From Flaviflagellibacter deserti (GTDB lineage: Bacteria > Pseudomonadota > Alphaproteobacteria > Rhizobiales > Methylopilaceae), in the NCBI RefSeq assembly GCF_042652085.1, contig NZ_JBHSJF010000002.1, forward strand, positions 138,394 to 202,393: a stretch of DNA of 64,000 nucleotides, read 5' to 3'. The notes below the pieces were generated by a model. That model had not been told where the DNA came from, searched no databases, and worked only from the letters and a program-made list of their open reading frames with translations. Below, in pieces: positions 1 to 7,376 of this stretch. A program made the translations under genes and the position numbers. The number at the start of each line of letters is the position of its first letter. Position 1 is the stretch's first letter.

Positions 1-926
1 CTCCAGGGCTCGGCGACATAGCCGTAGGCGCCGCCGATCCGGACGATCCTGCCGACGCCCGGGAATGGCAGATGCGCGCCGGTGATCGCGAGCTTGTCTG
101 TCGCGGCTTGGTCGAGCACCTTCTTGCGCGTCTCGACCGCCATCGCCGGATCGACGTCGTACGCGATCGAGCGCGAGGGTTCGGGAATCTGCAGCGCCGC
201 ATTGTGCGCGATGTCGCCCCAGATCAGGAGCTGCGCGCCGCCGGAGGCGATGCGGAACATCGTATGGCCGGGCGTATGGCCGGGCGCCGGCTCGGCGGTG
301 ACGCCGGAAACGACCTCGCCGGTGCGGAAGGTCTGGATCCGGCCCGCGCCCCTGTAGGGCTTCAGCTTGGTCTCGATCAGCTTGAACTGGCCTTTCATCC
401 CCTCCGGCGCCTTGGCGAGGTTCTCGGCGCTCGACCAGAAGGCGAGCTCGGCCTCGGCGACGCGGACGACCGCGTTCGGGAAGACGGCCTGACCGCCCGC
501 GGTGAGGCCCGAGCAATGGTCGCCGTGGAGATGGGTCAAGACGACGATGTCGACCTGGTCGAGCGCATAGCCGGCGGCGAGCAGGTTGGACGACAGCTTG
601 CCGAGCGAGTCCGTCAGCCCCGAGCCACCTGAATCGATCAGGATCAGCCGGTCGCCGGTATTGATCAGCCAGCCATTGACCGAGGTCTTCACGGTGTCGG
701 CGCCGAGCACCGACTGTGCCGACGGATCGCCGGTGAAGAGCTTGGTGCCGAGCGGGATGAAGCCGTCGGCGAGAATTGTGACTTCGGAAGAGCCGACCGT
801 CAGCCGGTAATAGCCGGGCGCCTGGACGCCGAGCTTCGGAGCCCTGGCGAGGGCAGGGAGCGAAAAGGTCGATGCCAGCGCGCCGCCAAGCGCGCCGAAA
901 GTGAGGGAACGCCGGGTGATGAGCAT
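1..926 (-). CDS. MBL-fold metallo-hydrolase, Tat-type signal (3' end outside window)
   Basis: The reading frame opens at an ATG at 926 on the minus strand and is still open at base 1, so the C-terminus is missing. The N-terminus carries twin arginines (ITRRSLTFGALGGALAS) followed by a hydrophobic stretch and an Ala-rich cleavage region, suggesting Tat export to the periplasm. The metallo-beta-lactamase zinc motif THLHGDH is at residues 131-137 (His132, His134, Asp136, His137), and a later GHTPGH segment fits the third metal ligand region. Family members hydrolyse lactones, esters or lactams; the substrate cannot be told from sequence. It is upstream-adjacent to a DUF559 gene on the same strand, 90 bp apart. 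Confidence 0.88.
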   Translation of the reverse strand, partial: MLITRRSLTFGALGGALASTFSLPALARAPKLGVQAPGYYRLTVGSSEVTILADGFIPLGTKLFTGDPSAQSVLGADTVKTSVNGWLINTGDRLILIDSGGSGLTDSLGKLSSNLLAAGYALDQVDIVVLTHLHGDHCSGLTAGGQAVFPNAVVRVAEAELAFWSSAENLAKAPEGMKGQFKLIETKLKPYRGAGRIQTFRTGEVVSGVTAEPAPGHTPGHTMFRIASGGAQLLIWGDIAHNAALQIPEPSRSIAYDVDPAMAVETRKKVLDQAATDKLAITGAHLPFPGVGRIVRIGGAYGYVAEPW

Positions 927-1015
927 GCTTGATCTCGCCGCATCGTGGATAGGCGGGGTTCTACATCGGCTCAGGGTCAGGTGTAAGCAAGACAAGGTTG
1001 CGGATTTTTGACCGC

Positions 1016-1384
1016 TCAATCCACGAGAGACGCCGCGAAGGCGCTCGCGACCCGTGCGGCGAGGTCGGCCAGCACGCGTTCCGGCTCGGCCAGGATGACG
1101 GCGACCGGATAGCGCGCGACCTCGAAGCCCAGGCGCTCGAAATAGGCGCGGCGGTCGCGGTCCTGCAGCCGGTCGACATGGGTCGGGGCGATCTCGATGA
1201 TCAGCATCGGATCATGGCTGAGGAATTCGGCGGTGAACGGTCCGATCGGCACCTGACGGCGGAATTCCAGTCCGTCCATGCTTTCCTCGGAGAGCAGGGC
1301 CCAGAGTTTGCGCTCGGCGTCGGTCGGCTCCCGGCGCGCCATGCGGGCGCCGAACAGCGAGACGGGGCGGTTCACATCGACCAT
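1016..1384 (-). CDS. DUF559 (Vsr/endonuclease-like fold) protein
   Basis: The 122-residue product has the DUF559 layout: an N-terminal helix with TDAERKLWALL, then FRRQVPIGPFTAEF, a beta strand ending LIIEI, and YFERLGFEVARY near the end. DUF559 proteins share the restriction-endonuclease-like fold of Vsr mismatch endonucleases, with acidic residues in the two central strands. Here the first expected Asp (usually in a YxVDF motif) is replaced in TAEF by Glu, and the segment after LIIEI is APTH where many relatives have DGxxH. Activity is therefore uncertain. Start is the ATG at 1384, which gives the usual family length. Confidence 0.75.
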   Translation of the reverse strand: MVDVNRPVSLFGARMARREPTDAERKLWALLSEESMDGLEFRRQVPIGPFTAEFLSHDPMLIIEIAPTHVDRLQDRDRRAYFERLGFEVARYPVAVILAEPERVLADLAARVASAFAASLVD

Positions 1385-1436
1385 CTGGCCTCCGATGAGG
1401 CCCGGTCCGGCGATGAGCCGGACCGGGCGCTCGGTG

Positions 1437-1721
1437 TTATTCTACCACTTCGATCACGCGGCGCGTAGACGGCTCCACGATGACGCGCTTGTTGTTGACC
1501 ACGGCGTAGCTGTAGCTGCGCGCGCTCGGGATCGTGTGGAACTCGACGGTCGGCGGCAGGACGCTGCCGACGGCGATCGCGCCGTCATATTCGACCGAGG
1601 AGGCACGGCCTTCCTGGACCACATAGGAGCGGACCTCTGGCGTCACCTCGATGAGGGCCTGGGCCGCGGCGGTACCGGCGCTGACCGCGATGAGCGCGGC
1701 GCCGAGAATGAGCGTCTTCAT
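1437..1721 (-). CDS. DUF1236-type small periplasmic protein
   Basis: This 94-residue protein begins with a clear Sec signal peptide (MKTLILGAALIAVSAGTAAA) and ends in the DUF1236 pattern: VGSVLPPTVEFHTIP, then YSYAVVNNKRVIVEPSTRRVIEV. DUF1236 proteins are common in Rhizobiales, often in tandem repeats, with no established function. The frame extends upstream, but the ATG at 1721 is chosen because a purine-rich GGGAGA sits 6 bases upstream and the signal peptide starts exactly there. It is a single-domain member. Confidence 0.85.
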   Translation of the reverse strand: MKTLILGAALIAVSAGTAAAQALIEVTPEVRSYVVQEGRASSVEYDGAIAVGSVLPPTVEFHTIPSARSYSYAVVNNKRVIVEPSTRRVIEVVE

Positions 1722-1816
1722 GTCGTCTCTCCCTGAGCTAATGCCCTGCCAAGCAACGGGCGAGACCGACGAGGGTTCCCGTTTCGCGTTTTGGGGGAGG
1801 GATCGCTGACAAGCGA

Positions 1817-2104
1817 TCAGTGCGTGTGCGAGGCCTGCGGATGCGGCGCCGGCGCGGCCAGCGCAACAGGGGAGGCGAGGGCGCCCGCATCGGCTTCCGG
1901 ACAGCCGTCCTGCACGTTCTTCCACGACGAGTTGTTGAGGATCATGTCGCAGCGGGCGAGCTTGTTGCCGTCCGGATAGGCGAGGCAGGCCGTCTGGCCC
2001 TGCTCGAAGACGCGGCCGTCGGCGCGGCACTGGCAGTCGGCGTAGGCCGGGCCATGGAAAGCCGTCAGCAAGACGGCAGCCGAGTAAAGGGGCACCGCGC
2101 GCAT
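1817..2104 (-). CDS. small secreted cysteine-containing protein, unknown function
   Basis: A 95-residue product with a signal peptide (MRAVPLYSAAVLLTAFHGPAYA) and five cysteines in the mature part: CQC just after the cleavage site, then single Cys in TACLAY, ARCDM and DGCPE. The spacing suggests disulphides in the periplasm. The tail is Ala/Pro/His rich and ends ASHTH. I do not recognise the family. GC-rich third positions across the frame support coding. Confidence 0.6.
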   Translation of the reverse strand: MRAVPLYSAAVLLTAFHGPAYADCQCRADGRVFEQGQTACLAYPDGNKLARCDMILNNSSWKNVQDGCPEADAGALASPVALAAPAPHPQASHTH

Positions 2105-2143
2105 GGGTGGATATTAGCACGCCTGCCCGGGTGTGAAGAGAGG

Positions 2144-2365
2144 TCACACGGTTGCCGAAAGGGCGGCCATGATGACCTTGGATGAGGCGATGGCGCGCTC
2201 GATCAGGACGATCTGGTCCTCGGTGCGGTCCTGCAGCTGGGTGGTGTTCTTGCGCCGCTGGAAAACCCGAAGTTTTCCTGCCTTGAGCTGCGACAGCTCC
2301 TGTAGAAGAGCATCGTTCATCTTTGCGTATTCCGCGAACTGCGCTTTCAGGCTGCGCGCGTCCAT
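2144..2365 (-). CDS. small coiled-coil protein, unknown function
   Basis: The 73-residue frame encodes a highly charged helical protein (KAQFAEYAKMNDALLQEL, later TEDQIVLIERAIASSK) without signal peptide or membrane segment. It looks cytoplasmic and all-helical. The ATG at 2365 is preceded by a CtrA-type box 57 bases upstream, which could place it under cell-cycle control. No family recognised; G+C of the third positions is ordinary for the genome. Confidence 0.55.
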   Translation of the reverse strand: MDARSLKAQFAEYAKMNDALLQELSQLKAGKLRVFQRRKNTTQLQDRTEDQIVLIERAIASSKVIMAALSATV

Positions 2366-2421
2366 TGTCCCCGATGCTCTCTATTCATTGTTTTTCAGTC
2401 TGGACGTTTGCAACGGGTCGA

Positions 2422-2436
2422 TTAACGAGCGCTTAA
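2422..2436. promoter_or_regulatory. CtrA-type box TTAA-N7-TTAA
   Basis: Perfect TTAA-N7-TTAA (TTAACGAGCGCTTAA) in the intergenic region between the coiled-coil gene (minus strand, start 2365) and the small plus-strand gene at 2599. This is the binding consensus of the alphaproteobacterial master regulator CtrA. The site is nearer the minus-strand gene. Assignment rests on motif match only. Confidence 0.45.
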
Positions 2437-2598
2437 ACAGGTAAAAATACCGGAGATTTGATTGATCACAAGTCCTTGATCGTCATGAGTACTTATGAGC
2501 TCGTGTCTGTTCGGCCTGTTATTTCGACAGTTGTTTCAGCTGGTTGCAGATTTTGGCGCGCCATCGACTTCGCCGTGAGGCGTCCTACATCCGGCTCC

Positions 2599-2868
2599 AT
2601 GGACGAGGATCTTTCAGAACTCTCGCGCGAGGCGCTGATCGCCGAGGTCCGGCGTCTGCGCGCCGGCATCCGCGAGCACCGCGATTCCACCATGCACGCG
2701 CTGTGCTGGCATCACCCGCAACTCTGGGGCCTGTTGCCGGAGCCGATCCCGCGCGACCTCGCGGTGCCGGACTGGCCGCAATTCCTCAGGGGCTGCGTGA
2801 AATACCGGGAATCCCTGGAGCGCGAACTGCCCGACGCGCCGCGCGTGGCGAGGGAGTATGGGGGGTAG
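2599..2868 (+). CDS. small conserved-looking hypothetical protein
   Basis: An 89-residue product, MDEDLSELSREALIAEVRRL followed by a His/Trp-rich middle (ALCWHHPQLWGLLP) and a C-terminal helix. The frame is open upstream, but upstream codons are AT-rich and lack coding bias, so the ATG at 2599 is taken. An N-terminal helix followed by a Trp-rich core suggests a small soluble helical protein. Function unknown. Confidence 0.55.
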   Translation: MDEDLSELSREALIAEVRRLRAGIREHRDSTMHALCWHHPQLWGLLPEPIPRDLAVPDWPQFLRGCVKYRESLERELPDAPRVAREYGG

Positions 2869-2871
2869 ATA

Positions 2872-3029
2872 CCCTCTCCCGGACGAGGGAGAAGGTCGAC
2901 TCGCACTGCCAGATGCGAGCGGATTGAGGGGAGGTCAGGAGTGGGCAGCCTTACCGCGCCTTCGGCGCTCCCCCTCACCCCGCTCATGCCTTCGGCATGA
3001 GTCGCCCTCTCCCTCGTCGGGGAGAGGGA
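2872..3029. repeat. class A dispersed palindromic repeat, copy 1
   Basis: About 158 bp bounded by imperfect 31-bp inverted arms (2872-2902 and 2999-3029) with the core CCCTCTCCC...GACGAGGGAGA. Inside are a GCGCCTTCGGCGC hairpin and a perfect 8-bp stem with CTCATGCC at 2983-2990, loop TTC, GGCATGAG at 2994-3001. The same architecture recurs at 3851-4017, 14478-14611 and 18275-18375 with different stem sequences. It lies between convergent genes and could also end transcription from both sides. Confidence 0.8.
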
Positions 3030-3034
3030 AAAAA

Positions 3035-3301
3035 TCAATACGGCAGATACGGCGCGACGTTCGAGTAGTAATACCCGCCCCGCCTATCCTCGACGACCGT
3101 GCGTTCCTGGCTCTCCCAGCGCGGCTGGCCCTCGATGACCGTGACTTTCCGGTTGTTCGGGCCGACCACCTCGTACTGGTTGCCGGGCGAGCCATAGGTG
3201 CGGTTCGGGTCCATGTAATAGGAGCGGACCTCGTAGGACTGCGCATGGGCCGGCGCGGCGGCGAGCGCGATCAGCGCGGCTCCCAGCAATGCACGTGTCA
3301 T
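3035..3301 (-). CDS. small secreted tyrosine-rich protein, unknown function
   Basis: An 88-residue product with a signal peptide (MTRALLGAALIALAAAPAHA) and a short mature region rich in Tyr, Asn and Arg (YEVRSYYMDPNRTYGSP, RRGGYYYSNVAPYLPY). The ATG at 3301 is chosen over upstream in-frame starts because AAGGAAGG precedes it at normal spacing and the signal peptide begins there. No family recognised; probably periplasmic. Confidence 0.7.
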   Translation of the reverse strand: MTRALLGAALIALAAAPAHAQSYEVRSYYMDPNRTYGSPGNQYEVVGPNNRKVTVIEGQPRWESQERTVVEDRRGGYYYSNVAPYLPY

Positions 3302-3397
3302 GGCGGCCTTCCTTGTTTCAGGTTTTAAGAGATTTTGGCGCGCTTTCGGCCTTTCGCAAGCGAAGCCTCGGATCATGGTGAAGGGCGGCGGTCGCGC

Positions 3398-3823
3398 TCA
3401 GGCCGGCGGCGCCGGCACCAGGCCGTGGCGCAGCATGGTCTCCTTCAGCTTCGCCGTGTCCGGCGCGCCGTCCGAGAGCAGCGCCGCCATTTCGCGGAAA
3501 TAGCCGGGGCCGAGCACTCCGGGCGTCAGCACGGAGAGGCAGCTCGCCAGTCCCTGCGTCTCGTTGCGGAAGGCATGGACGACGCCGCGCTTGATGAACA
3601 GGCTCTCGCCGGGGCGCAGCTGCACGGTCTTGCCGTCGACCACGAAGGTCATCACGCCCTTGAGGCCATAGACGGTCTCGTCCCAGCTCTCGTGATGATG
3701 CGGCACCGGCATGCGGGCATTCGGCTCGACCGTCATCTCGAACATGTCGAGCCCGCCTTCGGTGTCTTCCTTGTCGTGCAGGAAGCGCAGTTCCAGACCC
3801 TTGAAGCGAATGACTTCCGGCAT
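3398..3823 (-). CDS. cupin-domain protein
   Basis: The 141-residue product is a single cupin barrel. Motif 1 is visible as PHHHESWDETVYGLKG (two His plus Glu metal ligands, then the conserved Gly), and motif 2 as PGESLFIKRGVVHAF (final His ligand). Small one-domain cupins bind a metal and act as isomerases, dioxygenases or sensors; the substrate is not predictable. The ATG at 3823 follows a GGGGGA ribosome-binding site, and upstream sequence is the class A repeat, so longer starts are unlikely. Confidence 0.85.
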   Translation of the reverse strand: MPEVIRFKGLELRFLHDKEDTEGGLDMFEMTVEPNARMPVPHHHESWDETVYGLKGVMTFVVDGKTVQLRPGESLFIKRGVVHAFRNETQGLASCLSVLTPGVLGPGYFREMAALLSDGAPDTAKLKETMLRHGLVPAPPA

Positions 3824-3850
3824 GACGATTTCCCCCGTGCGGCCGCTACT

Positions 3851-4017
3851 TTCTCCCCAACGAGGGAGAAGGTCGACTCGCATTCGCAGAATGCGAGCGG
3901 GTTGAGGGGGACATCGCGGCGAGGCTGTGCCGTGCTTCGGAACGCCTTCGGCGTCCCCCCTCACTCGGCTCGGCCGGTCCCCGGCCGAGTCCGCTCTCTC
4001 CCTCGTTGGGGAGAGAG
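3851..4017. repeat. class A dispersed palindromic repeat, copy 2
   Basis: Inverted arms TTCTCCCCAACGAGGGAGAA (from 3851) and the matching CTCTCCCTCGTTGGGGAGAG end. An inner perfect 9-bp stem, CTCGGCCGG at 3969-3977 with CCGGCCGAG at 3981-3989, occupies the position of a different 8-bp stem in the copy at 2872-3029. It separates the cupin gene from the DUF1127 promoter region. Confidence 0.8.
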
Positions 4018-4028
4018 ACCCACCATCA

Positions 4029-4074
4029 CACCAATAACGCGACCGCATACATTGGTTTCGGGTCCGCAAACCAA
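4029..4074 (+). promoter_or_regulatory. inverted repeats upstream of DUF1127 gene
   Basis: Two dyads share CCAA-type half sites: ACCAAT (4029-4034) with ATTGGT (4051-4056), and TTGGTTT (4052-4058) with AAACCAA (4068-4074), spacing 9. They lie about 85-125 bp upstream of the DUF1127 start. The arrangement suits a dimeric activator or repressor, but the regulator is unknown. Confidence 0.35.
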
Positions 4075-4156
4075 GTGGCGATAGGACTGGAGGCTCAGGC
4101 CGGTATCTTCCGCCGACCGCGATGGGTGGGGCCGCGTCCCAGAACGGGAGAGTGTT

Positions 4157-4465
4157 ATGCGTCCTGCCTACCAGAACCCGACTGCCCGAACCGTCACGAC
4201 CGCCCGGCGCGAAGCCGCGCCGCCCGTGCGCCGCTTCCATGTCGTCGCGTCCAGCGTGGAGCTGCAATCGCCCGCCGCCCGCAATGCCGGGCCCAGCCTG
4301 AAGGCGCTATGGCAGGGCTTCCTCGCCGCCTGGGAACGCCGCCGCGCGGTGCGCGAACTCCACACCTGGTCCGACCGCGAACTCAAGGACATCGGCATCG
4401 CCCATCGTTCGCAGATCGAGAATCTCGTCGGCGGAGAGCGGAACCGGCCCCAGCGGCTGGGCTAG
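4157..4465 (+). CDS. DUF1127 domain protein
   Basis: A 102-residue protein with a disordered N-terminus and a C-terminal DUF1127 helix pair: WERRRAVRELHTWSDRELKD followed by IGIAHRSQIE. DUF1127 proteins are small Arg-rich proteins of alphaproteobacteria; some relatives are RNA-binding or affect phosphate/carbon metabolism and sRNA turnover. A GGGAGAG ribosome-binding site precedes the ATG. This one is longer than the 40-50-residue class, so it belongs to the long type with an N-terminal extension. Its stop overlaps the stop of the minus-strand gene 4462-4716 by four bases (CTAG). Confidence 0.85.
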   Translation: MRPAYQNPTARTVTTARREAAPPVRRFHVVASSVELQSPAARNAGPSLKALWQGFLAAWERRRAVRELHTWSDRELKDIGIAHRSQIENLVGGERNRPQRLG

Positions 4466-4716
4466 CTCGCCCTCTTGCTCACCGCGGTGGACTGGAAGAT
4501 CAGCACCACCTTTCGCGAGCGGCAGCGCGGGCAGACCATGCGGAGCGGCAGTTCCGACAGCGGGAAGGGGCCGCCCCGCGTCCAGATCAGTGTGTCGAGA
4601 TCAAGCTCTTCCGAGTAATGGCATTCGCGCCGCGAGCCGCGCTCGGGTTTGCCCGCCGCGCAGCGCGCGGTGATTCGCCAGCCTGCGGTCCGTGCCTCGC
4701 TGAGTGTCTCTATCAT
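4462..4716 (-). CDS. small CPxC zinc-ribbon-like protein, putative SOS gene
   Basis: The 84-residue product has a basic N-terminal half with two cysteines (ARCAAG, RRECHYS) and a C-terminal MVCPRCRSRKVVLIF, typical of a small zinc ribbon or knuckle. No family recognised. The promoter is unusually clear: TTGACT at 4750-4745, a 17-base spacer, then a GAAC-N7-GAAC box (4719-4733) covering the -10 area, so the predicted transcript starts at or beside the ATG (leaderless). GTTC-N7-GTTC is the LexA box of alphaproteobacteria, which suggests DNA-damage induction. It converges on the DUF1127 gene. Confidence 0.65.
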   Translation of the reverse strand: MIETLSEARTAGWRITARCAAGKPERGSRRECHYSEELDLDTLIWTRGGPFPLSELPLRMVCPRCRSRKVVLIFQSTAVSKRAS

Positions 4717-4718
4717 GA

Positions 4719-4750
4719 GAACAAAATGAGAACATATGCGAGGGAGTCAA
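4719..4750 (-). promoter_or_regulatory. LexA-type box inside a putative leaderless promoter
   Basis: GAAC-N7-GAAC at 4719-4733 (reads GTTC-N7-GTTC on the minus strand), embedded in a direct repeat of TGTTCTCAT. A -35-like TTGACT lies at 4750-4745 and ATTTTG at 4727-4722 would be the -10. The box ends two bases before the start codon at 4716. Seen directly; the LexA assignment follows the known alphaproteobacterial consensus. Confidence 0.6.
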
Positions 4751-4819
4751 GGGATTAGCGCAAAGCGGAGTTTAAGCGTGCTAGCGCCCGTTCCACTCTG
4801 CGGCCGGCGGCGAAGGCGC

Positions 4820-5044
4820 TCAGCCGCACCTCGGATAGTCGATGCGCTCGAAGGTCTGGAAGCCGATCCCGTGGCGGTGGGCGCAGCTGAACTCGCTGGC
4901 CAGCGCGCTGATGCGGCTCGCCTGCTGCGCCGGCGAGCCGTCGACGTTCTCGTCCAGCCATTCGTCGGGCACGGTCAGCTTCATGCCCGGCTTCAAAAGC
5001 ATCAGAATCCGCGTCAGTTCCTGGCAGTCCAAGGGTGCCTCCAT
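4820..5044 (-). CDS. small hypothetical protein
   Basis: A 74-residue frame with strong G/C third positions: MEAPLDCQELTRILMLLKPG, then VPDEWLDENVDG and a C-terminal CAHRHGIGFQTFERIDYP. Cytoplasmic, three cysteines and two histidines, no recognised domain. No good Shine-Dalgarno precedes the ATG; a TATAGC element about 15 bases upstream hints at a very short leader. It is the last gene of normal composition before the AT-richer island that begins near 5.1 kb. Confidence 0.55.
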   Translation of the reverse strand: MEAPLDCQELTRILMLLKPGMKLTVPDEWLDENVDGSPAQQASRISALASEFSCAHRHGIGFQTFERIDYPRCG

Positions 5045-5130
5045 GTGGTGCGGGGAGGGCTATAGCATTGAGGGGCGGGGAGTCTATCGCCGACTACCCT
5101 AGGCGGAAGAAACGAGCGAAGAGAGGATTT

Positions 5131-5409
5131 CTACAGGGTCGCGATCACCGATAGCTTACTGGGATTCGGGTTGTACCCTGGACGGGGAATAGAGAAATTC
5201 TCTTCCGTGAGCTCCAGATCGCCCATGCGATTTAGATGGAAGTCCCTCCAACCTTCGCCGCTGCCCCCAGTTAGTTGCCACGCACAAAGCGTCAACACTC
5301 CCGATTTGGAGCGACCGAGGGTGTGAGGCTCAGCAACTCTCCGAGAGCCATCGTATGCAAATGACACGAGTCTTCTTTCGTCGATGGCTATTGATAGGAT
5401 CGCCTCCAT
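5131..5409 (-). CDS. stand-alone WYL-domain protein
   Basis: The 92-residue product is essentially one WYL-like domain: IDERRLVSFAYDGSRRVAEP, HTLGRSKSGVLTLCAWQLTG, then WRDFHLNRMGDLEL. WYL domains sense ligands, often nucleic acid, and regulate many phage-defence loci. There is no attached HTH, so DNA binding would need a partner or another mode. The ATG at 5409 is chosen because AAAGGAG precedes it at ideal spacing. It is divergent from the OLD-family nuclease gene with 62 bp between start codons, and both lie in an AT-richer segment. A regulatory link with the nuclease is inferred. Confidence 0.75.
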   Translation of the reverse strand: MEAILSIAIDERRLVSFAYDGSRRVAEPHTLGRSKSGVLTLCAWQLTGGSGEGWRDFHLNRMGDLELTEENFSIPRPGYNPNPSKLSVIATL

Positions 5410-5424
5410 TGAAAGCTCCTTTGA

Positions 5425-5465
5425 GTTGCGCTCTCGTATAGCTGGCAACCGAAAATCAGATTCGG
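5425..5465. promoter_or_regulatory. divergent WYL/OLD promoter region with two short dyads
   Basis: The 62-bp region between the two start codons contains GTTGC (5425-5429) with GCAAC (5445-5449), and CCGAA (5449-5453) with TTCGG (5461-5465). The second dyad abuts the nuclease start at 5472, so a bound protein could block translation start or promoter clearance. Arms are only five bases, so this is weak evidence for an operator. Confidence 0.25.
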
Positions 5466-5471
5466 GGCGGC

Positions 5472-7376
5472 ATGCAAATCGGGGCGGTTACTATCGAGAA
5501 TTTCCGTTCTATCCAGAACCTGCGCTTGGAATTAATGAGCCACAGTGTTGTTCTCGGATCAAACAACGCTGGTAAATCGACCGTATTAAAAGCCATTGAT
5601 TTGTTCTTCGAGTCAGCGCCGAGGCTAACTATAGCAGACCATTATTTTAGCAATTCCAACTTGTCGATCGTTATTACGATAGAGTTCCGCAGATTTACAC
5701 CAGCGGAAAGAGACGAGTTTGCAGGTGCAGTAATCAATGACGTGATGACGGTGTCTAGAGAGTTGTCGGCTACAGACCGTGATAGCGGCCTATACTCAGT
5801 CACGGCCCTAGTGAATCCGGCTTTTGATGAGTTTCGCAACGAGTCAAACGGTACCCGTAAGAGGGGCATATATGGCCGGATTCGAGAAGATTTTGGTCTC
5901 CCCTCACACCAGACCGCCGACGATATGACGGCGGCTTTAATCGATTGGGAGCGCAATAATCCGGGGACCTTAGAGCCCAGAAGAATGAGAGGTTTCTTCG
6001 GCGCAACGAACGTTGCTAACGGCAAACTGAAAAAGCGAACGCTCGTGCGACTGATACCTGCCGTGAGGGAAACAGCTTCGGAGTTTCAGGACCCAAAAAG
6101 AAGCCCCGTTCTTGGATTGCTTTCTGACATAGCAAATCAAGTGTTCCAGAACCGTCGAGAGCTTGCGGAATTTGTAGATCGTGCTCGTGAGGAGGCGAGA
6201 GTATTAACTGATCCAGAAGGTATTCCTCAGCTTCAAAATATAAGTGATGATCTAACGCGTTCAATTCATCGATTTTACAGTGATACCTCGTTGGAGGCGG
6301 AGTGGATCGCTGCGGAGCCTTTGCAGATTGTATTTCCAACACCGAAAGTCGTTATCTCCCACAGAGGAGCCAGAGTTAGCGTCGAGTATGTAGGTCACGG
6401 TCTTCAGCGAGCCGTTCTGTTTGCGATTGTGCAGTTTCTAGCAGAGCGCCAGAGTTCATCGACGGAACGGAGTAGCGAGCAGTATTCGGAGCCGCTTAGT
6501 GACATCATTTTAATGATAGAAGAGCCTGAAATATATCAGCATCCACTAAAGCAAAAGCAAATTTACGACGCCTTTAAAGAGATATGCTCTTCGTTCGATC
6601 CTGGCACAGGTATTCGTATACAAATTATATATACAACCCATTCCGAAAAGCTTATTAGCATGGGAGAATTCGACTCCATTCGAATAATACGGAAGGATGT
6701 CGCCGGAGAGTCTTACCTAACCCGATGCACATCGCTGTCGCTGCAAGAATGTAGCCGACTAATGGCAACGGCAGCGAATAAGCCAAATCCGATGCCTCCG
6801 ACGACATTGGCGGCTAAACTACACATCTTCACTCGCGATGTGTCAGAAGGATTTTTTGCGGAGAAAGTAGTGTTGGTCGAGGGCGGTACAGACAAAGCAA
6901 TTCTTGAGGGCGCTTATAAGTCTATGGATAGGAATCCAGCCGCAGAAGGTATTTCGATTATCGCCATGTCTGGAAAAACAACTATCGATAAGCCGTTCCT
7001 GATATTTTCTCAACTGGGCATTCCTACTTATGCGGTTTTTGACAATGATGCCAACAAGTCGGGAAGGAAGCAGCACCGAGATAGTAACGTGTTGCTTCAA
7101 AGACTGGGTGGCGTCCAGGAGCCAGAGGATTTTCCCGAAGGAGTCTTCGACAGGTTTGCCGTTATCCCGGGTGACCTAGAGCGCTACCTCTCGACGGTCC
7201 TCGGAAATGCCCATGACGAACTTATGGGTGGCGTTTGCGAGGAGTTTGAGCTGGGCTACGATGATCTGAGAAAGACGCCGCAGGCGGTGTCTGCGCTTCT
7301 GGTGTCGGCGACAGCGCGAAATTTTCACTTCCAGCACCTTACCGACATCATCGAAGCGGTCGATCGCTTGAACTAA
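5472..7376 (+). CDS. OLD-family ATP-dependent endonuclease (AAA/ABC ATPase + TOPRIM)
   Basis: The 634-residue protein starts with an SMC/RecF-like ATPase: Walker A GSNNAGKST at 29-37, a long insertion, Walker B IILMIEEPEIYQHP at 345-358 and the switch His in YTTHSE (His390). The C-terminal third is a TOPRIM nuclease domain: VVLVEGGTDK near 466-475 and VFDNDAN with Asp524 and Asp526. This is the overlapping-lysogenization-defect (OLD) layout shared with phage P2 Old and GajA of Gabija. No UvrD-like helicase (GajB) gene is next to it, so it resembles class 1 OLD proteins. Hand-counted lines near 6.54-6.66 kb are about 35-38% G+C against a genome near 65%, with ATA/TTA codons, indicating horizontal acquisition. 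A role in phage defence is inferred. Confidence 0.9.
   Translation: MQIGAVTIENFRSIQNLRLELMSHSVVLGSNNAGKSTVLKAIDLFFESAPRLTIADHYFSNSNLSIVITIEFRRFTPAERDEFAGAVINDVMTVSRELSATDRDSGLYSVTALVNPAFDEFRNESNGTRKRGIYGRIREDFGLPSHQTADDMTAALIDWERNNPGTLEPRRMRGFFGATNVANGKLKKRTLVRLIPAVRETASEFQDPKRSPVLGLLSDIANQVFQNRRELAEFVDRAREEARVLTDPEGIPQLQNISDDLTRSIHRFYSDTSLEAEWIAAEPLQIVFPTPKVVISHRGARVSVEYVGHGLQRAVLFAIVQFLAERQSSSTERSSEQYSEPLSDIILMIEEPEIYQHPLKQKQIYDAFKEICSSFDPGTGIRIQIIYTTHSEKLISMGEFDSIRIIRKDVAGESYLTRCTSLSLQECSRLMATAANKPNPMPPTTLAAKLHIFTRDVSEGFFAEKVVLVEGGTDKAILEGAYKSMDRNPAAEGISIIAMSGKTTIDKPFLIFSQLGIPTYAVFDNDANKSGRKQHRDSNVLLQRLGGVQEPEDFPEGVFDRFAVIPGDLERYLSTVLGNAHDELMGGVCEEFELGYDDLRKTPQAVSALLVSATARNFHFQHLTDIIEAVDRLN

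Noticed and set aside
5472..7376. Complete Gabija (GajA-GajB) system
   Set aside because: Only the OLD-type ATPase/TOPRIM gene is present; no UvrD-like helicase gene follows, the next gene is gltB.
5131..7376. Retron or toxin-antitoxin system around the OLD gene
   Set aside because: No reverse transcriptase, structured msr/msd region or antitoxin-like gene could be seen in the island.
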